Under the pieces are notes generated by a model. That model worked only from the letters and a program-made list of their open reading frames with translations, made no database searches and was not told where the DNA came from. The translations under genes were made by a program, and so were the position numbers. From 2-02-FULL-55-14 sp964581115 (GTDB lineage Bacteria > Bacteroidota > Ignavibacteria > UBA10030), in assembly GCA_964581115.1 (NCBI GenBank), contig CAZOMY010000001.1, forward strand, positions 248,001 to 312,000: DNA of 64,000 nucleotides. Reading direction: 5' to 3'. Below are positions 10,030-18,910 of this stretch, piece by piece (position 1 is the stretch's first letter; each line of letters begins with the position of its first letter).

Positions 10030-10772
10030 ATCGGGACGTACGCGCGGGCATGGCAGTGCTTCTGATCGTCGCGGCCGTTACCTTGCCTTCGATGGCGCAG
10101 GCCGTGCTCCTCGCGGTCGCATGGCTGCTTCCTCATGTTTCGCCCCGCCTATTCCTGCCGGCCACGCCACAACGCCGGACCGCGTGGGTACGCTTTCAAC
10201 CGTTCGCCGTTTTCTTCGTCTTTCTGTCCGTCCTGATCCAGGGGTGGTTCGGCGAAGGGCCCCGCCTTGATCTGCCGTACGTCTCCCTCTCGATCCAGGG
10301 GGTCGAAGTCGGCCTGCAGATCTCCCTCCGGGCGGTCCTGATCTTGACAGGGATCTTGATCTTCTTTATGCCCCTTCAGCCGCTCGAACTCGCTCACTGG
10401 CTGACCCGTCTTCGGTTGCCGGTCGGAATTCCCATCGCCATCCTCCTGTCGCTGCAACTGGTGGAGGACCTTCCGGCGACGATCGAGACGATTCGCCGCT
10501 CCCAGCGTTCGCGAGGGCTCCGGATCGACGGTTCTTTCACCAGCCGCCTGCGTGCATTGCGCTTTTTGATCACCCCCATCGTCATGCGAACTCTGGAAGG
10601 TTCGCTCGAGCGCGCCACTGCCCTTCAACTACGAGGCCTACTCGTGCCGATCCCCATCCCCCTTCCTCGAGCGCAACATGGGATCATCGGCGCCATCCTG
10701 TTCGCGTTGGCGGTCTTGCTCCTCATCCTGCGCATTCTCCAATGGACCGGGCTCTCACCGTCGATCGTCTGA
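10026..10772 (+). CDS. ecfT: ECF transporter transmembrane (T) component
   Basis: Energy-coupling membrane subunit (248 residues) linking the ATPases to the S component. Four or five hydrophobic segments are followed by the cytoplasmic coupling region. Two short Arg-Gly motifs that contact the ATPases are visible: RRSQRSRG near residue 160 and ERATALQLRG near residue 205. The ATG at 10026 overlaps the previous stop (ATGA). The 3' end overlaps the first ATPase gene by 31 bases, an unusually deep overlap that would couple translation. Confidence 0.85.
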   Translation: MNRDVRAGMAVLLIVAAVTLPSMAQAVLLAVAWLLPHVSPRLFLPATPQRRTAWVRFQPFAVFFVFLSVLIQGWFGEGPRLDLPYVSLSIQGVEVGLQISLRAVLILTGILIFFMPLQPLELAHWLTRLRLPVGIPIAILLSLQLVEDLPATIETIRRSQRSRGLRIDGSFTSRLRALRFLITPIVMRTLEGSLERATALQLRGLLVPIPIPLPRAQHGIIGAILFALAVLLLILRILQWTGLSPSIV

Positions 10773-11557
10773 GCGCTCACTACGCGGGCGCTCGCTCACC
10801 GGCTTTGCTGCGCCTCTCCTTCGATCTTGCCAAGGGCGACTCCCTCGCGATCCTCGGTCCCGCTGGCGCCGGCAAGACCACGCTGCTACACGCCATCGCG
10901 GGGCTTTTGCATGCACAAGAGGGTGCTGTCGTCGAAGGGAACATCCGGGTCGGTAACGCCGACCCTTACGCTGCGACGACCTTGACGGCTTTCCCCGCCG
11001 TATCGATGCTTCCACAGGATCCTCGGCATACCATTTCCGGCTTCGTCCCGACGGTGCAAGAAGAGCTGCAGATCACGCTGCGCCAGGCCCGCATCCCGAT
11101 GGAGCAATGGGAGATGCACCTGCATGCCATTATGGACCGCCTGCCTATCGCTCCCCTCCTTACCCGTGCCCCCGGCACGTTATCCGGCGGAGAGATGCAG
11201 ACGGTTGCGCTCGCCATCGCCGCCGTCTCCGTACCAGCCATCCTGTGTTTGGACGAGCCCGCAACGGCCTTGGACCAAGGACGCGTGGACGATCTAACAC
11301 GATTCATTTTGCGTCGCCCGCCTGAAATGGCGATCATCGTTGCCGACTCGACCCTTCACGCTCCTGTCCTCGCCTGTAAGCGCACGATCGTGCTGGACCA
11401 CGGCAGCATGGTGTTCGCCGGATCTCGTGAGGACTTCTGGCAGCGTCTCCCCGAGTTTCAGGATCTGGTCGCGTTGGGTGCGTGGCTGGACCTTTGGCAT
11501 GTGCGCAGTTCATTCGACGCCCCGACCTTCCAGAACGTCCTGGAGCGTGCATGCTGA
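10742..11557 (+). CDS. ECF transporter ATPase 1 (canonical signature, H-loop His missing)
   Basis: ABC-type ATPase of 271 residues powering the ECF importer. Walker A is GPAGAGKTT (near residue 40), the Q-loop is LPQDP, the signature is LSGGE (near residue 143) and Walker B is ILCLDEPATALD. The switch region that normally reads VTHD reads IIVADST, so the conserved H-loop histidine appears to be replaced. That is a key residue for hydrolysis in its own half-site. The partner gene starts 7 bases before this stop (ATGCTGA). See the finding on the asymmetric pair. Confidence 0.85.
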   Translation: MDRALTVDRLSAHYAGARSPALLRLSFDLAKGDSLAILGPAGAGKTTLLHAIAGLLHAQEGAVVEGNIRVGNADPYAATTLTAFPAVSMLPQDPRHTISGFVPTVQEELQITLRQARIPMEQWEMHLHAIMDRLPIAPLLTRAPGTLSGGEMQTVALAIAAVSVPAILCLDEPATALDQGRVDDLTRFILRRPPEMAIIVADSTLHAPVLACKRTIVLDHGSMVFAGSREDFWQRLPEFQDLVALGAWLDLWHVRSSFDAPTFQNVLERAC

Positions 11558-12300
11558 CGTTTGAGCGAGTCTCTTTCGCCTATCGGCCAGGCGCGCCGGT
11601 CCTGAGGGACGTCACCTTGACGCTTCCTGCCGGCTCGTGTACTCTGCTGGCAGGTCGTAACGGTTCCGGCAAGAGCACCATGGTGCAGCTCTGCAACGGC
11701 CTCCTACGGCCGAACGCAGGGGAGATCCGCATTCGCGGACGCTCGATCGCCGGCATACCGACCCACGAGGTGGTACGGGATGTCGCGGTCATGTTCCAAC
11801 ATCCCGGAGATCAGATTACCGAACGGTCGGTTGCGCGCGAGGTCGCCGTCGGAGCGGAGGCCCTCGGTCTCGACCGGATGGCCACGAGGGTGACCGCCGC
11901 ATTGCAGCTGGTGGACCTTCATCATCGCGCCGGAGACCATCCTTATGACCTCGAGCCTTCCGAGCGCAAGCTGGTCACGCTAGCGGCCACGATCGCGATG
12001 CACACGCCGATCGTTGTGCTGGACGAGCCATTGGTCGGCTTGGCTCCGGCCTCTGTGCGAATCGTAGCCCGTGTCGTCCGGCGACTGCGCCATGAAGGCC
12101 GCGTCGTCCTCTTCGTCGCTCACGACATCCTCCAAGCATGGCCGCTAGCGGACCGTTTCATCGTCCTGCATCAAGGGCGCATCGCAATGGACCGTTCACT
12201 CTCCGAATCGTCGGGGCCTCAAGCCGTGTTCGAGTCCGCTGGAATGCCCCCTCCGACGACGATACGCTTCGCTGATGCACTGTCAGCCTCCTCCAAGTGA
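11551..12300 (+). CDS. ECF transporter ATPase 2 (degenerate signature motif)
   Basis: Second ABC ATPase (249 residues). The ATG at 11551 overlaps the previous stop and begins the conserved LTFERVSFAY strand; the longer frame upstream is not needed. Walker A is GRNGSGKST, the Q-loop is MFQHPGDQITE (typical of CbiO/EcfA proteins), Walker B is IVVLDEPLVGLAP and the H-loop is VAHD, all intact. The signature that should be LSGGQ reads LEPSE (near residue 135), so this subunit cannot provide a normal signature to the opposite ATP site. Last gene of the ECF operon. Confidence 0.85.
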   Translation: MLTFERVSFAYRPGAPVLRDVTLTLPAGSCTLLAGRNGSGKSTMVQLCNGLLRPNAGEIRIRGRSIAGIPTHEVVRDVAVMFQHPGDQITERSVAREVAVGAEALGLDRMATRVTAALQLVDLHHRAGDHPYDLEPSERKLVTLAATIAMHTPIVVLDEPLVGLAPASVRIVARVVRRLRHEGRVVLFVAHDILQAWPLADRFIVLHQGRIAMDRSLSESSGPQAVFESAGMPPPTTIRFADALSASSK

Positions 12301-12376
12301 CCGATCGAGTCCGCACGCTCGACCGTCTCTCTCTGCACCTGTCGTCGCATCCCGACTTCTTCTGACCATAAACGCC

Positions 12377-12418
12377 GCGGCACGAACCAGGCGGCCATGA
12401 GCCGTCGATCCGTGCCGC
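12377..12418. terminator. long hairpin between convergent genes, possible bidirectional terminator
   Basis: An 8-base perfect inverted repeat (GCGGCACG 12377-12384, CGTGCCGC 12411-12418) encloses a second stem (GGCGGC 12390-12395 with GCCGTC 12401-12406, one wobble). It lies between the 3' ends of the ECF ATPase gene and the NHL-type lipoprotein gene. No clear T-run follows on either strand. Confidence 0.4.
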
Positions 12419-12449
12419 AGGGACGCCTTGGGCGCAGTTAAGCCAGTCG

Positions 12450-13547
12450 CTAACGCAGGTCGGTGGACAGTCGGAAACGAACGATGCGGTTGTTACCCTT
12501 GTCGGCGACGTAGAGCGTCCGGTCAAAGTACGCCAGACCCGCCGGCGCGTTGAAGCGCTTCTCCCCGGAACCGCTCCCTCCGAATGAATACCGCTCGACG
12601 CCGCGGCTGTTGAAGCGGAAGACACTGTCGAGAGCCGCGTCGGCTACAAACAGATTCCCCGACGGATCAAGCGTCAGTCCCGAAGGACGAATGAACCGGT
12701 TGATCCGGAGGAGGTCGATCTCTCCGTCCGCGCTGGGGTAGAACTTCGAAACGTAGTTGGTGGTCTGTCCTTCGGCGACGAGCCGGATCCATTGCACCTT
12801 GTAGAAGGGGATGATGGCTGAGGAGGGAGCTTCGACCTGCGCAAAGACGTATTCCACGCTGCGCCCGGTGGGCATTGTGGCGATCGCCGTCATCTCGTGG
12901 ATCGAAAGCAAACCAGTGCCGTCGGGCGAGAAGTTCTGTGTGACCGGTGTGATCAACGAATCATTCTTGGCGAACAAGAGAACAGCGCGATCGCGATCGA
13001 CGCGGGCCAACTCGTTCTTCGGACCGGTACGTGTGATGTAGTAACTGTTGTCGTACATGGTCGCAACGCCGGTGTAACGTCGCGACGAGTCCGACGGCTC
13101 AAAAAAGACGCGGCGCGGCACGGCCTGACTGATCACGTGGGCAGCAGCCGGCAGGTCGAACCGATAGATCGCGCCGAAGGTGGTCGGCTCGGCCCGACCG
13201 GGAAGCAGCGTGTCAAACTGGGCGCACACGATCAGCTGCAACCGCTTGTCCTGCGCCACAGCGATCGGCCTTCGGACCGGTGGTGAGACTCCGATCACAC
13301 GGCCCGAAAGATCGAGCATGACGATGCGATCGTTCTCCGTGTCGGCGACGTAGGCAAACGGCTCGTTGCCGATCACGACAGCCTGCGGCTGATTGAAGCC
13401 CGTCCACGGGGGATTCAGTTGAACATATGTCGTCTCTCCGACGACTGTTGTGCCGCCGGTCGGAAGGGTTCCCAGGTCAAAGCGGTCCTCTGCGCACCCG
13501 CCAAGGAGCAGGGCCGTGAGCGCCGCGATCGAGATCGCCGTTCTCAT
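12450..13547 (-). CDS. NHL/beta-propeller lipoprotein
   Basis: Predicted outer-membrane or periplasmic lipoprotein of 365 residues. The N-terminus ends in a lipobox (LLLGGC, Cys18). The rest is built of NHL-like propeller blades: NQPQAVVIGNEPFAYVADTE, then RPSGLTLDPSGNLFVADA and FNAPAGLAYFDRTLYVADKG, each ending in D-x-x-N-x-R-I/V-type strands. Such propellers usually bind proteins or carbohydrates. It is the last gene of the six-gene operon starting at 23344 and overlaps the PorV-like gene by 4 bases (ATGA). Function unknown; a role with the co-encoded surface proteins is inferred from position. Confidence 0.8.
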   Translation of the reverse strand: MRTAISIAALTALLLGGCAEDRFDLGTLPTGGTTVVGETTYVQLNPPWTGFNQPQAVVIGNEPFAYVADTENDRIVMLDLSGRVIGVSPPVRRPIAVAQDKRLQLIVCAQFDTLLPGRAEPTTFGAIYRFDLPAAAHVISQAVPRRVFFEPSDSSRRYTGVATMYDNSYYITRTGPKNELARVDRDRAVLLFAKNDSLITPVTQNFSPDGTGLLSIHEMTAIATMPTGRSVEYVFAQVEAPSSAIIPFYKVQWIRLVAEGQTTNYVSKFYPSADGEIDLLRINRFIRPSGLTLDPSGNLFVADAALDSVFRFNSRGVERYSFGGSGSGEKRFNAPAGLAYFDRTLYVADKGNNRIVRFRLSTDLR

Positions 13548-14533
13548 AGCCGCACTCCCAGCGTGATGCGATGGACGGATCCCAGACGTCCGAACGCGGC
13601 GTAGCCGTAGTCGAACGTCATTGCTACAATGTCCAGATTCGTCAGAACGCCGCCGCCGAATGTCAGCCCCTGTTCTTCAACATTCAGCCGATAGCCGGCC
13701 CGGAGCGAGAACATTTTCAACCATTGGTACTCAGCTCCAAGCGAGACGTTCTCCGAGTTGTCGTTTGGATGATTCAGCTGAACCGATGTCGTGAGCGTGT
13801 GTTCCGCGTGATTGATCGGCTCGAAGGCAAATCCGAATCGGAACATCGTCGGCGGCGCGAATTCCTGAAAACTCGTGACCCGCCCTCCATCCATGGTCTC
13901 CAGCGTCCCGGTCGGCCGGATCTGATTGCCAAAGTGCGAGATGACCGCCGAGAAACGCGCCGATCCCAGTCCCATCCAGTAGTAGGTGCCCAAGTCGACC
14001 ATGACACCCCGCATCGAAAGGATGTCGAGCGTCTCTTCGATATAGCGCACCGTTACACCGGCGCTGAACTGCGGGGTCAGCTTTCGGGCATACGTCGCGC
14101 CGATCGCGAGGTCGGAGAAACGGAAGTACGCACCCGTTCCCGCCGGTTGGAACTCCGTGGTCACGGGCATGTCATCGGTGTGTACCGACGTCACCGCCAG
14201 TCCGATCGCATCTTCGGAGGAAAGGTGATAGACGCCGCCAACATACTGGTGCCGGACGTCGACGAGCCAATCGGTGTGGGCCACAATGACCTCATGGCGG
14301 TCGAACTGGGTGATGCCGGCCGGGTTCCAATACAGCGCCGAAGCGTCGTTCGCCACGGCGATGAAGCTCTCTCCCATGGCGGCCGCCCGGGCTCCGACCG
14401 GGATCTTCAGGAATTGAGCCGTGGCCGTGCCGCTCCGCTGTGCCCCCAACACGGGCAGCAGCTGCGCGGGGGCCGGCGTCGCCAACAGGAGCACGAGGAT
14501 CCACAAACGATATGAGGTCAAGCATCGCGGCAT
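13544..14533 (-). CDS. PorV/PorQ-like outer-membrane protein (UPF0164 type)
   Basis: Predicted outer-membrane beta-barrel of the FadL-like PorV family (329 residues). In type IX secretion, PorV shuttles exported proteins to the attachment complex. The signal peptide ends near LLLATPAPAQ. The hallmark follows: TATAQFLKIPVGARAAAMGE, then AVANDASALYWNPAG, the N-terminal plug signature of this family. Alternating amphipathic strands continue to the C-terminus. It sits 2 bases after a TonB-dependent receptor gene and downstream of two sorting-domain protein genes, which suits a dedicated partner of those substrates. Many FCB genomes carry several paralogues, so this need not be the main PorV. Confidence 0.82.
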   Translation of the reverse strand: MPRCLTSYRLWILVLLLATPAPAQLLPVLGAQRSGTATAQFLKIPVGARAAAMGESFIAVANDASALYWNPAGITQFDRHEVIVAHTDWLVDVRHQYVGGVYHLSSEDAIGLAVTSVHTDDMPVTTEFQPAGTGAYFRFSDLAIGATYARKLTPQFSAGVTVRYIEETLDILSMRGVMVDLGTYYWMGLGSARFSAVISHFGNQIRPTGTLETMDGGRVTSFQEFAPPTMFRFGFAFEPINHAEHTLTTSVQLNHPNDNSENVSLGAEYQWLKMFSLRAGYRLNVEEQGLTFGGGVLTNLDIVAMTFDYGYAAFGRLGSVHRITLGVRL

Positions 14534-14535
14534 GT

Positions 14536-17337
14536 TCAGAACTTCATACTGAATCCAACGATCACATTTCGCGGCGACAGATACCGCGCCGGGTTGTACG
14601 GGTACGGCGCCACGGGCGCCTGAAGGTCTGGATACAAGGGGTCGTTCCAGCCCGATGGCGTTGGATCGCCGAATTCGTAGGCGCGGCCGGTGACCGGATT
14701 GATGATGGTCGAATTCTTGTTGTCGAACACATTTTTCACCTGGACGGACAGCGTCCAGGAGAGGCCGAGGAAGTCGATGTTCTTCTCCCAGTTCACGTCA
14801 ACCCAGAACCAGTCTTCACCGAGCGCGCCAAGCCTGTTATTACGGTCCGTGATGTAATCGGGCCGACCGTTCGGCAACGTGCCCGCCAGGATCGAAGGCG
14901 TATAGCGCTTCCCCGACTGGTAGAAGACGCGCACGTAGAACGAGTAGTCGTCGAGTATCCCTGGGGCAAATCCGAAAAGTGGATCGCCCTTCAGGATGTT
15001 GAACGTGCTATTGAGGCTGAACTGGAAGGGTCGGTCCCAGATGACAAAATTTTCTTTGATGGTTTCGTCCTCGTCGCCACGGGCGACAAGCAACCCCTGG
15101 TCCGGCGACGAGCTCTTGCCGGTGGTGATGGCGTACGACGCCGAGACGCTGCCGCGGAACCAGCGGCCGACGCGCTTTCGGAATTCCGCCTCGACGCCTC
15201 TCGAACGGGCGTAGTCCTGATTCACGTACGTCACGAAGTTGCCCGTCGACAGCCTCGAGGTCGTGATGCGTGCCGATCGCGTCGAGACGTAGTCGAAGAT
15301 ATCTTTGTAGTAGGCGGTAACCGTCAAGACGTCGTCGCTCGTGAACTGCGTTTGCAGACCGAGCTCATAGGCCACCGTTGTTTCGGGGTCCAGATCGGGG
15401 TTCCCGAATTTCTGGAAGGTCGATTGCGCGGAGGAGGGGCTGAGCTTTGCATAGACGAACTGCGGTTTCGGCCGCTTGGAGAAGTGCCCATACGAAAAGA
15501 ACAGCATCTGGTTATCCGACACCGGGTGCGAAATACCCACGCGGGGGCTGAGACGGCCTTTGCCGCGCAGCCCGAACATGCCGAACGTCTTGTTGAGATA
15601 ATCCGCACGGATCTGGTCGGGGATCGTGATGACGGCGGGATCATTCACTGCGTCGTCCACATACTTTCCAGGAAACCAATAGTCGAACCGGATGCCCACG
15701 TTCAGGATCATCCCGCTGAAGGTGATGTTGTCCTGAATGTACACTGCGCCAAAAGCCGGCTTGACGGCATAGATATCATTGTTGAGACCGAGCGTTCCTA
15801 CCCATGGCTGGTAGATGTCGATGTTCTGCATCTCCTGAAACGTGGCTTCGAACCCGGCCTTGAACTTGTTCTGCTCGGAAAAATGCTTCGTGACGTCACA
15901 CTTGACCGTATTCTCCGCAACGAAGTGGTCATGCCACGTGAATCCGTTGCCATCATCCCAAAGACCGTCGCCGGGGATCACGCCGACCGTGTCCCGTCCG
16001 AGGTTGTAGTAGTCCACGGGAAAGGTCACGATGTCCTTCGGCTCGCGATACTCCGTGAAGTACCTGCCGTTGGCGTCCGCCCGGAGCGAGGCGAAGTAGT
16101 GTGAGAATTTCAACTCGTAGAAGAGCGTCGTCGACAGGGTGTGGGTCAACGACACGCTGTGGAGCTTGTTGCTGTGGGTGTAGGTGATCGCGTCGTCGAG
16201 GATGTTTCCGAACTCGTATTGATATCCCGGGCTTGGCTCGACATACTCCAGATTCGTCTGCAACGATTGCGAGTTCTGGTTGACGGCCACGGAGCGGTTG
16301 AAGGAATAGGTCAGCTTTACCAGCGGGTCGGGCTTCCATGTCGCCTTCGCCAGCCAGAACCAGTTGTTCTCCTGCTTCGGGGCGAATCGGCTGCCGTAGA
16401 AGGTCGAAGAGACCAGTTGCCGGGCCGCCTTGCGGGTGAAACCGTCCGTCAGGCCGGCGTAGAACGTGCTGAAGAACGTGATGCCGCTCGATCCTTCGAG
16501 ACCGAGAGCCGGCATAATGAGCCCGCTCACCGGCTCGGGGCCTGATAAGGTCGCCTCGAAAATATCAGTGTTGAAACCGGTCGTCGAGTACCCCGGCAGC
16601 GCGACCTTGTCAAGCTTCCGCGTGAAGCTTCCTCTGTATCGCTGATCACCCTCCTTTAGCGAAACGTTTACGATGCCCGAGGTTGCCTGGCCGTACTCGG
16701 CGTTGTACCCGCCGGTGATGACCGCCACTTCCTCGACCGCCTCGGTGCTGAGCTGCAATCCGAACCCCGTCCCGGCGAGCGGGTCCTGGATCGAAATACC
16801 GTCAAGCAAGTAAGCGTTTTCGTGCGAGCGGCCTCCTCGAATGTGCATCTGATTGTCCGACTGAACGATGCCGACCTGTTGGGAGACAACCTCGCGAACG
16901 TCGACGACCGCCGTTGCTTTCAGATCGTCGGAGGTCACGGCACGGCGGCTTGAAGTCTCCTCAAGATTGAAGAGCGGCTTCTCACCCACGACGACCACTT
17001 CTTGTCCCAGCGAGAGAACGGTCTCCGACAGGTCCTGTTCGAGCTCTGTCGTCTGGCCGGCTCTCACCACAACATTCGTCCTTTGTACGGCCGTATAGCC
17101 GATGATCGTGAATTCCAGCGTGTAGCTTCCGGGGGAGACATCCCGGATGCGGAATCGTCCGTCGAAGTCGCTCGAGGCGCCGTGATAGGTGCCTTTGACC
17201 TTGACATTCACCGCGGGCAGGCCTTCGCGCGATCTCATGTCGCGCACAACGCCGGCGATCTCTCCCGACTCTTGGGCGGAAGCGACCGCGACAAGGCACC
17301 ACCAGAGGATGAATGACCGCAGGATCATTCGGCTCAT
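14536..17337 (-). CDS. TonB-dependent receptor with carboxypeptidase-like regulatory domain
   Basis: Outer-membrane active importer of 933 residues. The ATG at 17337 overlaps the upstream stop (ATGA) and gives a signal peptide (MSRMILRSFILWWCLVAVASA); the frame is open further upstream without support. Order: signal peptide; carboxypeptidase-like beta-sandwich (about 25-110, GEIAGVVRDMRSREGLPAVN); plug domain (about 120-240) with MHIRGGRSHENAYLLDGISI and GGYNAEYGQATSGIVNV; then a 22-strand barrel ending in Phe (NVIVGFSMKF). No SusD partner is nearby; instead it is embedded with lipoproteins and sorting-domain proteins. The transported ligand is unknown. Confidence 0.92.
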   Translation of the reverse strand: MSRMILRSFILWWCLVAVASAQESGEIAGVVRDMRSREGLPAVNVKVKGTYHGASSDFDGRFRIRDVSPGSYTLEFTIIGYTAVQRTNVVVRAGQTTELEQDLSETVLSLGQEVVVVGEKPLFNLEETSSRRAVTSDDLKATAVVDVREVVSQQVGIVQSDNQMHIRGGRSHENAYLLDGISIQDPLAGTGFGLQLSTEAVEEVAVITGGYNAEYGQATSGIVNVSLKEGDQRYRGSFTRKLDKVALPGYSTTGFNTDIFEATLSGPEPVSGLIMPALGLEGSSGITFFSTFYAGLTDGFTRKAARQLVSSTFYGSRFAPKQENNWFWLAKATWKPDPLVKLTYSFNRSVAVNQNSQSLQTNLEYVEPSPGYQYEFGNILDDAITYTHSNKLHSVSLTHTLSTTLFYELKFSHYFASLRADANGRYFTEYREPKDIVTFPVDYYNLGRDTVGVIPGDGLWDDGNGFTWHDHFVAENTVKCDVTKHFSEQNKFKAGFEATFQEMQNIDIYQPWVGTLGLNNDIYAVKPAFGAVYIQDNITFSGMILNVGIRFDYWFPGKYVDDAVNDPAVITIPDQIRADYLNKTFGMFGLRGKGRLSPRVGISHPVSDNQMLFFSYGHFSKRPKPQFVYAKLSPSSAQSTFQKFGNPDLDPETTVAYELGLQTQFTSDDVLTVTAYYKDIFDYVSTRSARITTSRLSTGNFVTYVNQDYARSRGVEAEFRKRVGRWFRGSVSASYAITTGKSSSPDQGLLVARGDEDETIKENFVIWDRPFQFSLNSTFNILKGDPLFGFAPGILDDYSFYVRVFYQSGKRYTPSILAGTLPNGRPDYITDRNNRLGALGEDWFWVDVNWEKNIDFLGLSWTLSVQVKNVFDNKNSTIINPVTGRAYEFGDPTPSGWNDPLYPDLQAPVAPYPYNPARYLSPRNVIVGFSMKF

Positions 17338-18857
17338 TGGACTCCGAACTCCTCCCAGTAGACCTTTCGCATGAGCTGTGCAACGTTGGTCGGCGGCGTT
17401 CCAAAGCGATGGAGCAACACCGCCACCAGAACAAAGGATGCGTGGTCGGCATCCTTGACCCCCATGATCGGTTGTCCAACCCACCGCGTCGATGCCTGCA
17501 TTCTGTACAAGATGCGGGCATCCACCTTCGGGAGGATGCCTCTCGGGAAGGTGTAGATCGTGCCCAGATTGTCCCTCACAAGCGGAGGATACGAGGGGTC
17601 AGCAACGGTCACGAGGGAGTCGCCGGCGTTCAACCGGTTGGTAAAAAAGCCCGCTTCGACGTTTGCGATCGGGGCAAAATCGACAAGGCTTCCCTGGCCC
17701 GTGACATTCTCAGGAAACCCCGATACAAACAGGACCTTTGTGCCGAATCGCTTGACCTCAGGAAGCGTGGTCTGTGCGATCTCCAGACTTGGCCCATTGT
17801 CCGCATACCAGAAAATGTACTTGAACAGCTTGAACGTCTCGGTCAAGGTCGGATTGACCAACGCCGGAACTAGATCGCCTCGCTTGATGGAGCTCGATCC
17901 GCGCTTGATATCCAGCACGTCGTTCGCTCTCAACCGCCCTCCCATCAGCGTGTCGAAGAGCCCGCCATAGAACGAGGCGGCCACGTCGCTCGGAAGGTAG
18001 TCATCGACGACCAGGAAGTCTCCCTTCGGCTCTCGCACATACCAGGTCTTCCCCGCTTCGGGCATTCGGATCGTATTGCTCATTGCACCCGCAATGTCCC
18101 GAACCTTCAGGTAGAGCACATGATCGCCTTCCGTGAGAGAATCATTCCGGTAGTTCGCCGGATCGAACGGCGTCAGAACCCGGTTGCGAAAGAGCGTCAG
18201 GCTCTTGAACGTGCCTTCGAGTTCGCGCCAGCTAGCAGGCGTCGAGGTATCATCGAGCGCATAGAAGATGCGGTCGATGGTCTGGTCTCCGTCGAAATCG
18301 GTGGCGTTCCATTGAAAGGTGGCCACCGTATAGGTCGTTTCCGGCACGTCGGACCGGAGCACGAAAGCCACCTGGGGAGCTGAGTTTGCAACCGGGATGC
18401 GGAGTGTCGCCGGGGTTGGATCGACAGCTCCAACGTCGACGAAGGTCTCGGGAGCATTCCAGACTCCATTGCCGTCCTCGTCGATGAAAGGTTCCGGTCC
18501 GTACGGCGATGAGGCGTCGTACCGTCTGTTTCCCGCATTGTCGAACGACGTGACGAAGAAGCGGAACACCGTATCGGGCCGGCTGAAGCTGAAAGCCATG
18601 ACGCTGTCATTGCGCCCGGTGTACGTCCACGACACGCTGTCGAACGAGAAGAAGAATCCACGGACGAACCCGTCCGCATCGACCCCCCACCAGCGCAGGT
18701 GTTGCTGGCTCGTCGTCGTCCGGAGCACGGAGTCCGGCTGGAGGAACAGGAAGGTATCGGGCGGCTGATTTGGCGCAGGGCTGTTCGTGAATTCTCTTGA
18801 ACAACCGGCCCCGGCCAGCAGAACGGCACACAGCACGTATGTCAGTCGGACACGCAT
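17334..18857 (-). CDS. uncharacterised surface lipoprotein with Ig-like segments
   Basis: Protein of 507 residues with a clear lipobox (VLLAGAGC, Cys19). I do not recognise a named family. The N-terminal half reads as beta-sandwich repeats (PPDTFLFLQPDS; WWGVDADGFVRGFFFSFD; a later segment PQVAFVLRSDVPETTYTV) with a DEDGNG acidic loop near residue 125 that could bind calcium. The C-terminal half has a Rossmann-like run beginning GDFLVVDDYLPSDVAASFYG and containing FKYIFWYADNG and GTKVLFVSGFPENV. It is third in the operon, between the sorting-domain genes and the TonB-dependent receptor, so a substrate-binding or scaffold role at the surface is a guess from context. Confidence 0.8.
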   Translation of the reverse strand: MRVRLTYVLCAVLLAGAGCSREFTNSPAPNQPPDTFLFLQPDSVLRTTTSQQHLRWWGVDADGFVRGFFFSFDSVSWTYTGRNDSVMAFSFSRPDTVFRFFVTSFDNAGNRRYDASSPYGPEPFIDEDGNGVWNAPETFVDVGAVDPTPATLRIPVANSAPQVAFVLRSDVPETTYTVATFQWNATDFDGDQTIDRIFYALDDTSTPASWRELEGTFKSLTLFRNRVLTPFDPANYRNDSLTEGDHVLYLKVRDIAGAMSNTIRMPEAGKTWYVREPKGDFLVVDDYLPSDVAASFYGGLFDTLMGGRLRANDVLDIKRGSSSIKRGDLVPALVNPTLTETFKLFKYIFWYADNGPSLEIAQTTLPEVKRFGTKVLFVSGFPENVTGQGSLVDFAPIANVEAGFFTNRLNAGDSLVTVADPSYPPLVRDNLGTIYTFPRGILPKVDARILYRMQASTRWVGQPIMGVKDADHASFVLVAVLLHRFGTPPTNVAQLMRKVYWEEFGVQ

Positions 18858-18910
18858 GGAAAAACGCTCGGGGAGGCGGAATGCTCACCGCCTCCCCGGT
18901 TTCGAGGCCC

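Noticed and set aside
14440..16104. Long open frame on the plus strand opposite the TonB-dependent receptor
   Set aside because: It is antisense to a well-supported receptor and has the Arg/Val-rich composition of a GC-driven shadow frame; no family motif.
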